A stretch of DNA of 38,803 nucleotides from Trueperaceae bacterium. GTDB taxonomy: Bacteria > Deinococcota > Deinococci > Deinococcales > Trueperaceae. The notes under the pieces are model-generated. The model saw only the letters and a program-made list of their open reading frames with translations. It searched no databases and was not told the DNA's origin. How positions within the stretch are numbered: position 1 is the stretch's first letter; every line of letters begins with the position of its first letter. Below, one piece after another: positions 20,737-29,489 of this stretch. The stretch lies in assembly GCA_030147925.1 (NCBI GenBank), contig JASBUK010000143.1, forward strand, positions 1 through 38,803, in the 5' to 3' direction. Made by a program: the position numbers and the translations under genes.

Positions 20737-20805
20737 AAGCCGCTTAGTGCGGCTTTTCACAACTTATGCCTAGGCATTTTATCATCTGCGCCAGCTGGCA
20801 AACAA
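20737..20805 (-). promoter_or_regulatory. putative nuo operon promoter with palindrome and leader hairpin
   Basis: On the minus strand, TTGTTT (20805-20800) and TAAAAT (20781-20776) are 18 bp apart, with an extended -10 TG before the second. The 12-bp palindrome ATGCCTAGGCAT (20766-20777) overlaps the start side of the -10 element, a usual operator position. A hairpin (AAGCCGC/GCGGCTT, 20737-20755) lies in the predicted leader. The rest of the 316-bp gap between nuoA and ctaA (to 21017) shows no gene. Confidence 0.4.
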
Positions 20806-21017
20806 GGGTCAAAAGTTACGTTGCACGCAGCCATTTGCTAACCGAGCTGGGTAAATTACCGTGAGGCAAGAAAATTTAAGCACTCAGTAAAGCCCGATAT
20901 CTCGGGGAGTGATATATTTAGCCAACCACTCGGGCTAAGCGCTAGCGCCACAGTAAAAACGAAGTAAAAATAAACAGGCCCCCAAAGCTAGCAAAACTCG
21001 TTAGTATTACTATCGTT

Positions 21018-22055
21018 ATGACAGATACTGGACTAAAAAATTCCTGGTTCCACCGCCTTGCCCTCTTAGCCACCGCGCTGACCCTGATAGTGGTGGTGCT
21101 AGGCGCCTGGGTGCGTTTATCCGATGCTGGTCTGGGTTGTCCTGATTGGCCCGGCTGCTATGGCCAGTTAGTAGTGCCCGAAGACAGCGACGGCATAGCT
21201 GCGGCCAACGCAGCTTTCCCCGATAGGCCGCTCGAGCCCGTCAAAGCCTGGCGGGAAATGATTCACCGCTACGCTGCGGGTACCTTGGGCCTGCTCGTCT
21301 TAGCACTGGCCGTGATTGCCTGGCGCCAGCGACGCCGTCCGGGTCAACCGGTTGTGTTGCCGCTCGTCTTATTAGCTTTGGTGATATTTCAGGCACTGCT
21401 GGGCATGTGGACGGTAACCTTGCTGCTAAAGCCACTCATTGTCTTGTTGCATTTATTAGCAGGTTTGTCAACGCTGGGTTTGTTGTGGTGGCTGGTGCTG
21501 CGCACCGGTGGCTACTGGCAAACAGGCGTGGCGCTTGGCCGTTGGGCAAGCCGTCTGGCAGTTATTGCCCTAATCGTGCTGGTGGCGCAAATCGCCCTGG
21601 GCGGTTGGACCAGCAGCAATTATGCGGCCTTATCCTGCCCGGACTTTCCCACCTGTCAAAACCAGTGGTGGCCAAGCATGGACTTTCAGGAGGCCTTTAC
21701 CCTGTGGCGTGGCTTAGGCGTCAATTACGAGGGGGGTGTGCTGGGTAACGCCGCCCGCGTCGCCATTCATGTGACGCATCGCCTAGGAGCCCTAGTGACT
21801 TTTCTGCTGTTGAGCGCTCTTAGCATTGCCGTTTTACTGCGTAGCCAGCACCGGGCAAGCAAAGTGATAAGCCTGACGATAATCGTGCTGCTCATCTTGC
21901 AAGTCGGCATCGGCGTCAGCATGAGTATGCTGGCTTTACCCATGTCGCTGGCGGTGGCGCATAACGGCGTGGCGGCGCTGCTGCTCTTGGCGGTGGTGGC
22001 GCTAAACCATGTGCTGCGTGCTAAAAAGCAGGGAGCGTCACCGGCTCTGCTGTGA
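21018..22055 (+). CDS. ctaA: heme A synthase (CtaA/Cox15)
   Basis: The 345-aa membrane enzyme oxidises the heme O methyl group to make heme A for aa3/caa3-type cytochrome oxidases. Eight transmembrane helices form two related halves. Heme-ligand histidines are seen in REMIHRYAAG (His83), LLHLLAGLS, AIHVTHRLGA and VAHNGVAAL. The cysteine pairs of the two external loops are both present: CPDWPGC (41-47) and CPDFPTC. The second loop, SNYAALSCPDFPTCQNQWWPSMDF, resembles proteobacterial CtaA from memory, which may mean transfer. No Shine-Dalgarno sequence is seen before the ATG. The gene stands alone; its product serves the same respiratory chain as the divergent nuo operon. Confidence 0.92.
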   Translation: MTDTGLKNSWFHRLALLATALTLIVVVLGAWVRLSDAGLGCPDWPGCYGQLVVPEDSDGIAAANAAFPDRPLEPVKAWREMIHRYAAGTLGLLVLALAVIAWRQRRRPGQPVVLPLVLLALVIFQALLGMWTVTLLLKPLIVLLHLLAGLSTLGLLWWLVLRTGGYWQTGVALGRWASRLAVIALIVLVAQIALGGWTSSNYAALSCPDFPTCQNQWWPSMDFQEAFTLWRGLGVNYEGGVLGNAARVAIHVTHRLGALVTFLLLSALSIAVLLRSQHRASKVISLTIIVLLILQVGIGVSMSMLALPMSLAVAHNGVAALLLLAVVALNHVLRAKKQGASPALL

Positions 22056-22073
22056 GCAGAGAACTGGAACCTG

Positions 22074-23039
22074 TTAGAACGTTGCCACCTTACTACCACC
22101 AGTCTCTAACTCTAGAGACACCTCGGTTAAATCGGAGAGTTCGCGCCGCAGTGCTTCTTGCTGATTATCGGGGCAGCAAACGATTACAAAAGCGCTTATC
22201 TTGCCCCCAGGCAACTGCGCATAAGCCCCATGTTTGCGCACGCGTTTGGTCACGTCTAAGACGTAATCATCAATAAACTTGCCGGGTAAGCGCTGCTTTA
22301 GGTCTTGCTGACGGCCAATAATCCGGGCGATCTGATGCAAATCACCGCCTAGAAAGGCTTGCTCGAGCTCGTAGCCCAGTTGCTTGATCTCGTGCAAAAC
22401 CTCATAGGCTTCAGCCAGGTGACTGCTGAGCAAATCTAAAGAGGGTTTGCTCTTGGCGTGGTGACCACTGTAAAAAAACAGCAGCGAATCGGCAAAAGCC
22501 TGGCGTGTTTCTAAGCTCATGGCAATATCCCGGGCAAAAATATCAGCCCCTTTATACTCGATCAGTTTAAGGCCGCCCAGGGCACAAATTGTTGGATCGT
22601 GATAACCCGAAGCCCCCTCTAAGACATCTACTTCTATGTGTGAGGCCTCGTGCAAAAGTTGCTGAGAACTCACGCTCTCACCCTTAAAGGCGTGCATGGC
22701 ATGGAGCAAACCCACCGTCACCGCACCGGAAGTGCCCAGGCCGCTTTCTCCGGCCAAATCAGCCATGATGACAATATCTAGTGGCGTTTCACTAAGACCT
22801 GTGAGCCTTATCGACTCCCGGATCAGATCGTGTTTGATGTGCTCTAACTCGCCCACTTTTTCTTGCGAGTCTTTGTACTTCAGTCGAAAATAGCCGCCCA
22901 GATTTTCTTTAAGAGCGACATAGACATATTTGTCGATAGTAGAACTTACTGTGACGCCGCCAAATTGATCAGCATAGGACTTTATGTCGGTAAGACCACC
23001 AGCCAGCGGGATTCTGAGCGGGGTTTTAGAGATAATCAT
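22074..23039 (-). CDS. GHMP-family sugar kinase (heptose-7-phosphate kinase-like)
   Basis: The 321-aa protein starts with the GHMP substrate motif MIISKTPLRIPLAGGLTD, has the ATP-binding motif AGESGLGTSGAVTVG at 97-110, and a C-terminal glycine motif LPGGKISAFV. The order fits the D-glycero-D-manno-heptose 7-phosphate kinase (HddA-like) branch. It overlaps the upstream nucleotidyltransferase gene in ATGA, so the two products probably phosphorylate and then nucleotide-activate the same sugar for a surface glycan or lipopolysaccharide-like polymer. The exact sugar cannot be read from the sequence. Its stop lies 18 bp from the convergent ctaA stop. Confidence 0.82.
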   Translation of the reverse strand: MIISKTPLRIPLAGGLTDIKSYADQFGGVTVSSTIDKYVYVALKENLGGYFRLKYKDSQEKVGELEHIKHDLIRESIRLTGLSETPLDIVIMADLAGESGLGTSGAVTVGLLHAMHAFKGESVSSQQLLHEASHIEVDVLEGASGYHDPTICALGGLKLIEYKGADIFARDIAMSLETRQAFADSLLFFYSGHHAKSKPSLDLLSSHLAEAYEVLHEIKQLGYELEQAFLGGDLHQIARIIGRQQDLKQRLPGKFIDDYVLDVTKRVRKHGAYAQLPGGKISAFVIVCCPDNQQEALRRELSDLTEVSLELETGGSKVATF

Positions 23040-23758
23040 CTTTGTTTCTCCAGCTCGAGCACTCTGCTCACCACCGCCTGCACGTTTTCTTCAGGGCTTG
23101 GTTCGGTACCGCCTAAATGCAGCCACTCCTCAGCGCCGACATAGCCAATATTTATCCCCTGCTCGATGGCGTTTTGCAAATTTGGCAGCACGCGATATTC
23201 CTTTTCGCGTCGGCTTAGCATAAGCTGCAAGACTTGCGGTGAGAGCTTCCACAAACCAATATCGAAAAATTCGCTCGAGCCACACCAGGCCTCGCTTATC
23301 CGCTCTCCGGCAATGCTGACCCGCACGTTGTCGTTCTTTTCTATGGGGTTTGGCGCAATGGTCAAAACGTTTGCTTGTTCGTGTTTATAAACCCGTTCAA
23401 AGAGCGTAGTCGGCACATAAAGATCGGCCAACCAGACCATCACCGCAGAGGTAGGTTGCTGCTGCTGACAAACCAAATGCAGAGCGTGACCGGTGCCGCG
23501 CTGCTCTTTTTGCTCCACGTAGTCTATGCGCAAACCCTGATAGCTCGAGCCAAAGTAGTTTTTAAGCTGCTCGGCATGATGGCCCACAACGATAATCAAG
23601 CGATCCCGCTCTAAGTTGACATAGCGGCTACGCACTAAATTTTGCAGCGAATACTCAAGAAAAGGCCGCAGCGCAACCGGATACATGCACTTTTGCAGAT
23701 AGCGCCCCAAGTTTCCAAAACGTGTCCCCTTACCGGCGGCCAGACAGATATAATCCAT
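23036..23758 (-). CDS. sugar-1-phosphate nucleotidyltransferase
   Basis: The 240-aa single-domain protein of the NTP_transferase family has the signature LAAGKGTRFG at 6-15, a following lysine in LQKCMYPVAL, and the metal-binding aspartate context VMVWLADLYV. It lacks the C-terminal left-handed beta-helix of GlmU-type enzymes. It likely makes an NDP-sugar from the product of the coupled GHMP kinase. The ATG has no ribosome binding site; TAGATT lies 6 bp upstream, a leaderless arrangement. Confidence 0.85.
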   Translation of the reverse strand: MDYICLAAGKGTRFGNLGRYLQKCMYPVALRPFLEYSLQNLVRSRYVNLERDRLIIVVGHHAEQLKNYFGSSYQGLRIDYVEQKEQRGTGHALHLVCQQQQPTSAVMVWLADLYVPTTLFERVYKHEQANVLTIAPNPIEKNDNVRVSIAGERISEAWCGSSEFFDIGLWKLSPQVLQLMLSRREKEYRVLPNLQNAIEQGINIGYVGAEEWLHLGGTEPSPEENVQAVVSRVLELEKQR

Positions 23759-23764
23759 GCGGGA

Positions 23765-23770
23765 AATCTA
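23765..23770 (-). promoter_or_regulatory. -10-like hexamer of the nucleotidyltransferase gene (leaderless)
   Basis: TAGATT on the minus strand ends exactly 6 bp before the ATG. No Shine-Dalgarno sequence and no clear -35 hexamer are visible. Confidence 0.4.
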
Positions 23771-23894
23771 CCACACCCAGACAAAATCCCCCTGGGATGA
23801 TTTGTCTTAGTGTCAATAAGGTGCCAGAAGCAAAACAAGAGGCACACAGTAATGATAACCATGTGCCTTTTCGCGTCTCTGACGCATTTTATCT

Positions 23895-23970
23895 TGGTGG
23901 GCGATGACGGGCTCGAACCGCCGACCCTCCGCTTGTAAGGCGGATGCTCTTCCAGCTGAGCTAATCGCCC
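23895..23970 (-). tRNA. tRNA-Val (anticodon TAC)
   Basis: A 76-nt cloverleaf with encoded CCA. The acceptor stem GGGCGAT/ATCGCCC is perfect, the D-arm is AGCTCAGCTGGAAGAGC, the anticodon loop is CTTACAA (TAC at 34-36), and the T-loop is GGTTCGAGCC. It is the last of three tRNA genes transcribed together. Confidence 0.95.
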
Positions 23971-24018
23971 CAGTGTTAAAGAGGAGGAGGAGCTTAAAGG
24001 CTCCTCCCTCCGGCTGCT

Positions 24019-24093
24019 TGGTGACCCCTACGAGATTCGAACTCGTGCCGCCACCTTGAAAGGGTGGTGACCTAACCGCTAGTCGAAGGGGCC
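24019..24093 (-). tRNA. tRNA-Glu (anticodon TTC)
   Basis: A 75-nt cloverleaf with encoded CCA. The acceptor stem is GGCCCCT/AGGGGTC with one G-T pair, the anticodon stem is CCACC/GGTGG with loop CTTTCAA (TTC), and the T-loop is AGTTCGAATC. It lies 3 bp after tRNA-Lys and 48 bp before tRNA-Val. Confidence 0.95.
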
Positions 24094-24096
24094 CTG

Positions 24097-24172
24097 TGGT
24101 GGGTCGTATAGGACTCGAACCTATGACCCGCTGATTAAAAGTCAGCTGCTCTGCCAACTGAGCTAACGACCC
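24097..24172 (-). tRNA. tRNA-Lys (anticodon TTT)
   Basis: A 76-nt cloverleaf with encoded CCA. The acceptor stem GGGTCGT/ACGACCC is perfect, the anticodon stem is GCTGA/TCAGC with loop CTTTTAA (TTT), and the T-loop is GGTTCGAGTC. It is the first gene of the tRNA cluster, directly behind a strong promoter. Confidence 0.95.
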
Positions 24173-24184
24173 AGCAGCTTTGAC

Positions 24185-24213
24185 AGTATATGGAGCTAAC
24201 CGAAGACTGTCAA
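24185..24213 (-). promoter_or_regulatory. near-consensus promoter of the tRNA cluster
   Basis: On the minus strand, TTGACA (24213-24208) and TATACT (24190-24185) are separated by exactly 17 bp, and tRNA-Lys starts 12 bp after the -10 hexamer. This is the best sigma-70-type promoter in the window, as expected for stable RNA genes. Confidence 0.85.
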
Positions 24214-24291
24214 GTGTCGCAAGACCGCGCCGCAAAAATCTCCACAACATTATATATCGATACTGTTAAGTACAAGCTAGCTCCAGCCTTT

Positions 24292-25053
24292 TTATTGGTC
24301 TTGGTAAAAGCTGATCTTGCGTATTACCGTTTCTATGGGCTCGAGCTTATCAGCTTCTAATTGCTCTGTGACCCGGATATTCCAGTTGCCGTATTCATCA
24401 AAAGCCTCATAGCGGTAAAGAAGTCTTAAAACCAGCACTCCAGCAGCGTCGTATAAGAGTTCTTCAAGCAGTCTGCCCTGCTCGTCATAAAAGTAGACCC
24501 GACTGTCCTGTGCCTTACCCTGCTCGTCATAGCGAATGGAAGCGACCCGCCGCCCCGCTGGGTCATAGCGGTAGACAAATTCAAGCGCTGACTCTCCCTG
24601 GTAAATGGTCTTCTCAGTCAGGTCCGGGGGTGCATTGGGGTCGAGAAACCGCCGAGCAAGCAGTGAACCATCGGGCCGGTAGGCCGCTTCTTCGAGTTTT
24701 TGACCCTGTTCATTATAAAAGTACAGCCATTTGAGCTCGAGCTTATCAGCAGCATCAAAACGCGAGGCTGCAGTTCTGTAACCCTGTTCGTTATAGGTGT
24801 AACGCCAGCTAAAGAGCAGCGTGCCATCGCTGCGGTAATGAGAAAGCTCGAGCCGCTTGGTCTGCCTGTCAAAACGACTACTACGCCACAGGAAAAATTC
24901 GCCAGGCCTATATCCCGCGCTTTTTATCATGGGCGCGCGAAATTCTTCTATGAGCTGCACCGGCCCCCTTAGCCCCAAAGCCGCCAGATCACTGGCAACC
25001 CCGGTAGTAGCTAAAAGCAAGACGAGTGAGAAAAAGATGGCGGTCAACTTCAT
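24292..25053 (-). CDS. secreted repeat protein (YD/RHS-like short repeats), unknown function
   Basis: The 253-aa protein begins with a signal peptide (MKLTAIFFSLVLLLATTGVAS, cleavage probably near residue 20) and so is exported. About six degenerate repeats of roughly 20-25 residues follow, each with a Tyr-rich strand and a D/E-x-x-G turn (YTYNEQG, YFYNEQG, YRYDPAG, YFYDEQG and others), reminiscent of RHS/YD or MORN-like beta repeats. There is no toxin domain and no membrane anchor. A periplasmic or cell-surface binding role is possible, but function cannot be assigned. Three GCTCGAGC octamers lie inside this gene. It stands alone between the tRNA cluster and fadJ. Confidence 0.75.
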   Translation of the reverse strand: MKLTAIFFSLVLLLATTGVASDLAALGLRGPVQLIEEFRAPMIKSAGYRPGEFFLWRSSRFDRQTKRLELSHYRSDGTLLFSWRYTYNEQGYRTAASRFDAADKLELKWLYFYNEQGQKLEEAAYRPDGSLLARRFLDPNAPPDLTEKTIYQGESALEFVYRYDPAGRRVASIRYDEQGKAQDSRVYFYDEQGRLLEELLYDAAGVLVLRLLYRYEAFDEYGNWNIRVTEQLEADKLEPIETVIRKISFYQDQ

Positions 25054-25086
25054 GACGTCATAGTTATTTTAGGAGGCTAAAGGGGA

Positions 25087-25113
25087 GCAGGGCGCATAAC
25101 TATCACGCCCTGC
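25087..25113 (-). terminator. hairpin after fadJ
   Basis: The stem GCAGGGCG/CGCCCTGC (8 bp, 11-nt loop) lies 24 bp past the fadJ stop and before the next minus-strand gene. No long T-run follows, so termination is inferred from position and stem strength. Confidence 0.5.
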
Positions 25114-25136
25114 CCAACAGTTTTGTATAAGGGCTG

Positions 25137-27245
25137 CTAGTGCTCGTAAAAAGTCGTGCCCGCTTCAGCATGTTGGCGCAGCAAATCCGCAGGCGTAAAG
25201 CGTGCGCCATAGGCTTCACTGAGTTGCACAAGCCGACCCAAAACCATGCGGATACCCTTGCTGTCCAAGTACCAGAAAGGGCCGCCTAAAAAGGGCGGGA
25301 AACCCAGGCCAAAGACCGCGCCGACATCACCGTCGCGCGGCGAAGCCAAGACGCCTTCTTCTAAACAGCGCACGGCCTCGTTGATCATCATCAGCGCCAA
25401 ACGATCCTGAATCTCCTTCTCGCCGATATCTTTACGGGTCTTGCCGCCAAAGAAGCGGTAAACTTCCTCGTTGACCTCTTTTGACTTCTTGCCTTTTGCA
25501 TATTTATAAAAACCCCGGCCATTCTTGCGGCCTTTAAAACCAGCCTCCACCAGTTTCTGCCCGGCCTCGCTAGGGCTTAGACCTCGCTCGGCAAAAAAGT
25601 CTTTTAGCACGATGTTGATCTTAGCACCTACGTCTATGCCCACTTCGTCAAAAAGCACAAAGGGACCCACGGGAAAGCCAAAGTCGCGCATGGCCTTATC
25701 TACCCGGGCGATATCCGCACCTTCTTCTAAAAGTGCTATGGCCTCGTTCATAAACAGCGCCAGAATACGGGTAGTGTAAAAACCAGGACTGTCATTGACC
25801 ACAATAACGGTCTTGCCCTGTTTAAGACCCAGCTCAAAGGCGGTGGCCAAGACCCAGTCGGGGGTTTTAGCAGTCTTGATTATCTCTAAAAGCGGCATCT
25901 TTTGCGCGGGCGAAAAGTAGTGCATGCCGATGACATTTTCTGGACGCCGTGAGCCTGCGGCAATCTGGCTGATGGGAATAGCCGAGGTATTGCTGGCAAA
26001 GATAACGCTGTCATTAACGGCTTCGATTTCGGCTAAGACGCTGCGTTTTAGCTCTAAGTCTTCTACGACCGCCTCAATCACTACATCTGCTTTGTCAAAA
26101 TGACTGTATTCACCAAGCGGAACCACGCGTTCGGCTACCGTATCGCGCTCAAAGGCCGACATGCCCCGGCCCACCCGCTTGCTCAAGTCTCGCCAGATCG
26201 CCCCCTTGCCCTTGGCTGCCAAGGTGAGGTCACGGTCCTTGAGCAGCACGTTATAACCGCCCTGGGCACTTACCTGGGCAATGCCTGAGCCCATCAAACC
26301 TGCCCCCAGCACCCCAACGGTGCCAAGCGGCTCAGCCTCGGCATAAGGGTTTTTCTCGGCGCCGCCCTTGCTAAAAAACAGATGGATGAGCGCCTTGGAT
26401 TGGGGCGTAAAGAGAAGCTGGCTAAAATTTTTGGCCTCGGCCTCAAAACCGGCTTGCCTGCCACTGCTCAGGCCGGTTTTGACACAGTCGATGATTTTAA
26501 GCGGCGCGGGATAGTTGCCGTGTGTGCGCTTGCGCACGCTCTCTTCGGCTTTTTGATAAACCATGCGGTTTAGTGGCGCGCTCTCCAAAAGTTTATCTCT
26601 GGCCGAGAGCTTGTTGCGTTTTGGTTTTAGGCTGCCCTCGCTAAGGCCTGTGGCCGCCCGTTTGGCTGCTTCCAGCAAACCGTGGTGATGAATCAGGGCA
26701 TCGACCAGGCCTATCCTGCGAGCCTGTCGCGGGTAAACGTTCTTACCGCTTAGCATCAGCTCGAGCCCGCGCTGCAAACCAACGAGCCGGGGCAAGCGTT
26801 GTGTGCCCCCCGCCCCCGGCAAGAGACCCAGATTGACTTCCGGCAGTGCCAGCTTGGTTTTGACATGGTCGCTGGCCAAGCGATAATGACAGGCCAGAAC
26901 CAGTTCGGTACCGCCGCCCATAGCCGCCCCGTGAATAGCCGCCACTACCGGCTTGGCGAGATTTTCTAGGCGTCCAAACAAACGGTGTGCCTCAGCTACC
27001 AGCGTCCGGGCTTCCTCGGGAGTCTTTAGCGCGCGCAATTCGTTTATATCCGCGCCGACTATAAAGCTGTCCGCTTTGCCGCTAATAAGCACTGCCGCTT
27101 TAATCTCGCTGTCTTGCTCGAGCCTATCCAACAAGCCCTCAAATTCCCCCATCATCTTGCTGGAAAGCTTATTTACCTTATCAGTCGGATCGTTTAGCCA
27201 AATGATGGCGATACCGTTATCTATCTCGATATTAAACTGTGTCAT
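25137..27245 (-). CDS. fadJ: fatty acid oxidation enzyme: enoyl-CoA hydratase / 3-hydroxyacyl-CoA dehydrogenase
   Basis: The 702-aa bifunctional beta-oxidation enzyme hydrates 2-enoyl-CoA and oxidises the 3-hydroxyacyl-CoA with NAD+. The N-terminal crotonase domain (about 1-190) has the oxyanion-hole loop GADINEL and both catalytic glutamates, Glu114 (GGGTELVLACH) and Glu136 (LPEVNLGLLPGAGG). The dehydrogenase half starts with the Rossmann motif GAGLMGSG (314-321), has catalytic His442 (GMHYFSPAQKMPLLEII), and ends with two C-terminal HCDH domains. The gene overlaps the thiolase gene in ATGA, the two forming a complete beta-oxidation module; the fadJ rather than fadB name follows from the gene order and the separate alpha subunit and is partly convention. 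Confidence 0.92.
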   Translation of the reverse strand: MTQFNIEIDNGIAIIWLNDPTDKVNKLSSKMMGEFEGLLDRLEQDSEIKAAVLISGKADSFIVGADINELRALKTPEEARTLVAEAHRLFGRLENLAKPVVAAIHGAAMGGGTELVLACHYRLASDHVKTKLALPEVNLGLLPGAGGTQRLPRLVGLQRGLELMLSGKNVYPRQARRIGLVDALIHHHGLLEAAKRAATGLSEGSLKPKRNKLSARDKLLESAPLNRMVYQKAEESVRKRTHGNYPAPLKIIDCVKTGLSSGRQAGFEAEAKNFSQLLFTPQSKALIHLFFSKGGAEKNPYAEAEPLGTVGVLGAGLMGSGIAQVSAQGGYNVLLKDRDLTLAAKGKGAIWRDLSKRVGRGMSAFERDTVAERVVPLGEYSHFDKADVVIEAVVEDLELKRSVLAEIEAVNDSVIFASNTSAIPISQIAAGSRRPENVIGMHYFSPAQKMPLLEIIKTAKTPDWVLATAFELGLKQGKTVIVVNDSPGFYTTRILALFMNEAIALLEEGADIARVDKAMRDFGFPVGPFVLFDEVGIDVGAKINIVLKDFFAERGLSPSEAGQKLVEAGFKGRKNGRGFYKYAKGKKSKEVNEEVYRFFGGKTRKDIGEKEIQDRLALMMINEAVRCLEEGVLASPRDGDVGAVFGLGFPPFLGGPFWYLDSKGIRMVLGRLVQLSEAYGARFTPADLLRQHAEAGTTFYEH

Positions 27246-28552
27246 GCCTGTCCCTCATAACGTTCTAACAGCATGGCGTGACCAAGTCCTCCGGCTGCGC
27301 AAGCGGTCACCAGCGCAAACTGGCCGTCCTCGGCCCACAGGCGGTTGGCCGCCGTAGTCACCAGCCTTGCTCCGGTTGCCCCAAAGGGATGGCCCAGCGA
27401 TATAGAGCCACCCCAGGGATTGATCTTAGCCATGTCTATGTTGCCAACCCGCTGCGATCTGCTTAGCTTGCTCTGGGCAAATTGATCGGACTCAATGGCC
27501 GCTAAAACCGCCAGCACCTGCCCGGCAAAGGCCTCATGAAACTCGACCACATCAAGATCGGCAAAGCTCAACCCGGCGCGGTCCAAAAGCCGTGGCGTGG
27601 CGTAAGCCGGTCCCAGCAAAAGCTCGTCTTTGGGGTCCTGCCCGACAAAGCAGTAGTCACGCAAGATCGCTTTGGGACGATAACCAAGCTCCAGCGCCTT
27701 TTCCTCGGACATCAAAAGCGTAGCCGAGGCGCCATCGGTCAGCGGCGAGGAATTGCCGGCGGTAACCGTGCCAAAGGGCTTTACAAAAACCGGCTTGAGT
27801 CGGCTTAGCTTCTCTAAGCTGCTGTCCTCGCGGAAGGTATTGTCTTTAGTTAAGGCCTCAAAACCCGGTGGAAAAACAGCCGGGGTCAGCTCTGGCTCTA
27901 GCTTGCCCTCCTGGGTTGCTTTGGCCGCCAATTGATGCGAACGCAAGGCGTACTCATCACTCGCTTCACGCGATATACCAAACATCGCCGCAAGTTTATC
28001 AGCACTCTCACCCATCGTCTCACCGGTGGAATACTCAGAGATAGACGGCGCTTTGGGCAAGAGGTCACTAGCCTGGACGCCTTGTAAAAACTTGCGGTAG
28101 TCCAGTGGTCCTTTGAATTTGCGCGACTCAAAAAACTTTTTGCGCATTTGTTTATTAAAGGTCACCGGCACGTCACTTAGGCTCTCGGCGCCTCCAGCAA
28201 TGACCACCTCGGCTTGACCGCTACGAATCAGGTCTGCTCCATTGCTAATAGCCATATTGCTGGAAATACAGGCCATCGTCACCGAATAAGCCGGTACCGT
28301 ATTGGGCAAACCTGCCGCTAAGGCTGCCTCACGGGCGACATTGCTCGTCTCGACATTTTGAATGACCGTGCCCATGATGACGCGGTCTACCAATTCTGGT
28401 AAAAGCCCGGTCTTAGTCAGCAGACCCTTGATAGCGGCTCGAGCCAGATCATAGGAAATCAGATCATTATAGTCTGTCCCTGAGCGCATAAAGGGAATGC
28501 GACCGCCCTCGACCAAGACCACCGCATGTTTTTTTGTACTTGGTTCAGTCAT
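27242..28552 (-). CDS. fadI: acetyl-CoA C-acyltransferase (3-ketoacyl-CoA thiolase)
   Basis: The 436-aa thiolase cleaves 3-ketoacyl-CoA with CoA. The nucleophilic Cys95 is in VTMACISSNM, the active-site histidines are in VVEFHEAFAGQ and SLGHPFGATGARL, and the second catalytic cysteine is in TACAAGGLGHAM. The length, longer than the usual 390-400 aa, fits the FadI/trifunctional-beta branch. It is the first gene of the fadI-fadJ pair, with an ATGA overlap. No ribosome binding site is seen; TACACT lies 5 bp before the ATG. Confidence 0.93.
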   Translation of the reverse strand: MTEPSTKKHAVVLVEGGRIPFMRSGTDYNDLISYDLARAAIKGLLTKTGLLPELVDRVIMGTVIQNVETSNVAREAALAAGLPNTVPAYSVTMACISSNMAISNGADLIRSGQAEVVIAGGAESLSDVPVTFNKQMRKKFFESRKFKGPLDYRKFLQGVQASDLLPKAPSISEYSTGETMGESADKLAAMFGISREASDEYALRSHQLAAKATQEGKLEPELTPAVFPPGFEALTKDNTFREDSSLEKLSRLKPVFVKPFGTVTAGNSSPLTDGASATLLMSEEKALELGYRPKAILRDYCFVGQDPKDELLLGPAYATPRLLDRAGLSFADLDVVEFHEAFAGQVLAVLAAIESDQFAQSKLSRSQRVGNIDMAKINPWGGSISLGHPFGATGARLVTTAANRLWAEDGQFALVTACAAGGLGHAMLLERYEGQA

Positions 28553-28557
28553 GCTCT

Positions 28558-28563
28558 AGTGTA
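28558..28563 (-). promoter_or_regulatory. -10-like hexamer of fadI (leaderless)
   Basis: TACACT on the minus strand ends 5 bp before the fadI ATG, with no Shine-Dalgarno sequence. The divergent region up to cas6 (to 28703) contains no gene; I see no clear operator in it. Confidence 0.4.
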
Positions 28564-28724
28564 AACCACGGCCTATAAACCAAACGATAAACGTGCTTGG
28601 CAAAACGACACAGCAAAAGAGCAACTAAACCCTGGAGACTCTCAGTGCACATATTCACATCAAGCCTTGGCAACCTTTGCGATAATCAGCTTACAAAATT
28701 TACATGCCTACAAGGGGGCAAACC

Positions 28725-29477
28725 TTGCGCATCAAGATCACATTGGAACCAGCAGGCAAACTAAATTTAGCTATCCACCACAACGCCAGCATTCAAGGAC
28801 TCATCTACAGCTTGCTTGACCGCACCCTGGCCGACTGGCTGCACAACGAAGCCTATCAATTTGGAAAACGCCGCTATCCTATGTTTACCTTCTCCCGGCT
28901 GGCGGGCGTTTATCAGCTCGATAAAAAAACAAAGCGCATCAGCTTTGACGGCCCGGTTAGCTTCAAGCTTGCTTCTTACAACACCGACATACTTGCTTCG
29001 CTGGCCGAAAACCTGCTAAAAGCGCCGCAGGTGCGCCTGGGTCAATACAACTGCGAGGTACGCGGCGTAGAAATATTAAAAAAACCCACGCCGGACTTTA
29101 GCAAGCCCATAAGAGTCAGGGCGCTCTCCCCCATCACTATCCATCAGACGGCCACGCTGGCCGATGGGCGCAAAAAGACTATTTATCCTGACCCGCAACA
29201 AAGCGATTGGAGTGAGATGCTACTGAGCAATCTCTGCCGTAAGGCCAAGGCGCTTAACTGGGAAGAAAACACCCTAAAAGCCCTTGAAAACAGCTATATT
29301 CGCCCCTTAAAAGTAAGTAGCAAAGACCGCAAACCCTTAAAGTACAAGGACTTTTGGATTATCGGCTGGCTGGGGCTTTATGAGCTGAAGCTGCTCGAGC
29401 CTTACTTCTGGCTGGCCTATGACACCGGCTTGGGGGCGAGAGGGTCGCAGGGGTTTGGGATGGTGGAGGTGGTATGA
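28725..29477 (+). CDS. cas6: CRISPR repeat endoribonuclease Cas6
   Basis: The 250-aa protein cuts the CRISPR transcript within each repeat. It ends in the Cas6 glycine-rich signature GLGARGSQGFGMVEV. The N-terminal segment MRIKITLEPAGKLNLAIHH aligns with the usual Cas6 start, and His18/His19 are candidates for the general-base histidine. I prefer the TTG at 28725 because AAGGGGG lies 6 bases upstream; an in-frame ATG at 28704 would add seven residues and would lack a ribosome binding site. Base composition and one GCTCGAGC copy look like the host. It is first in the locus and is separated from cas8 by a hairpin. The expected product has an 8-nt ATTGAAAC handle. Confidence 0.88.
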   Translation: MRIKITLEPAGKLNLAIHHNASIQGLIYSLLDRTLADWLHNEAYQFGKRRYPMFTFSRLAGVYQLDKKTKRISFDGPVSFKLASYNTDILASLAENLLKAPQVRLGQYNCEVRGVEILKKPTPDFSKPIRVRALSPITIHQTATLADGRKKTIYPDPQQSDWSEMLLSNLCRKAKALNWEENTLKALENSYIRPLKVSSKDRKPLKYKDFWIIGWLGLYELKLLEPYFWLAYDTGLGARGSQGFGMVEVV

Positions 29478-29489
29478 CCAGTTTTAATC

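Noticed and set aside
22102-22119. GTCTCT/AGAGAC hairpin near the convergent end of ctaA and the GHMP kinase
   Set aside because: It lies inside the kinase coding region with only six pairs and no T-run, so a terminator call is not supported.
23813-24250. 145-aa minus-strand frame across the tRNA genes
   Set aside because: It reads through three well-formed tRNA genes and is not a protein-coding gene.
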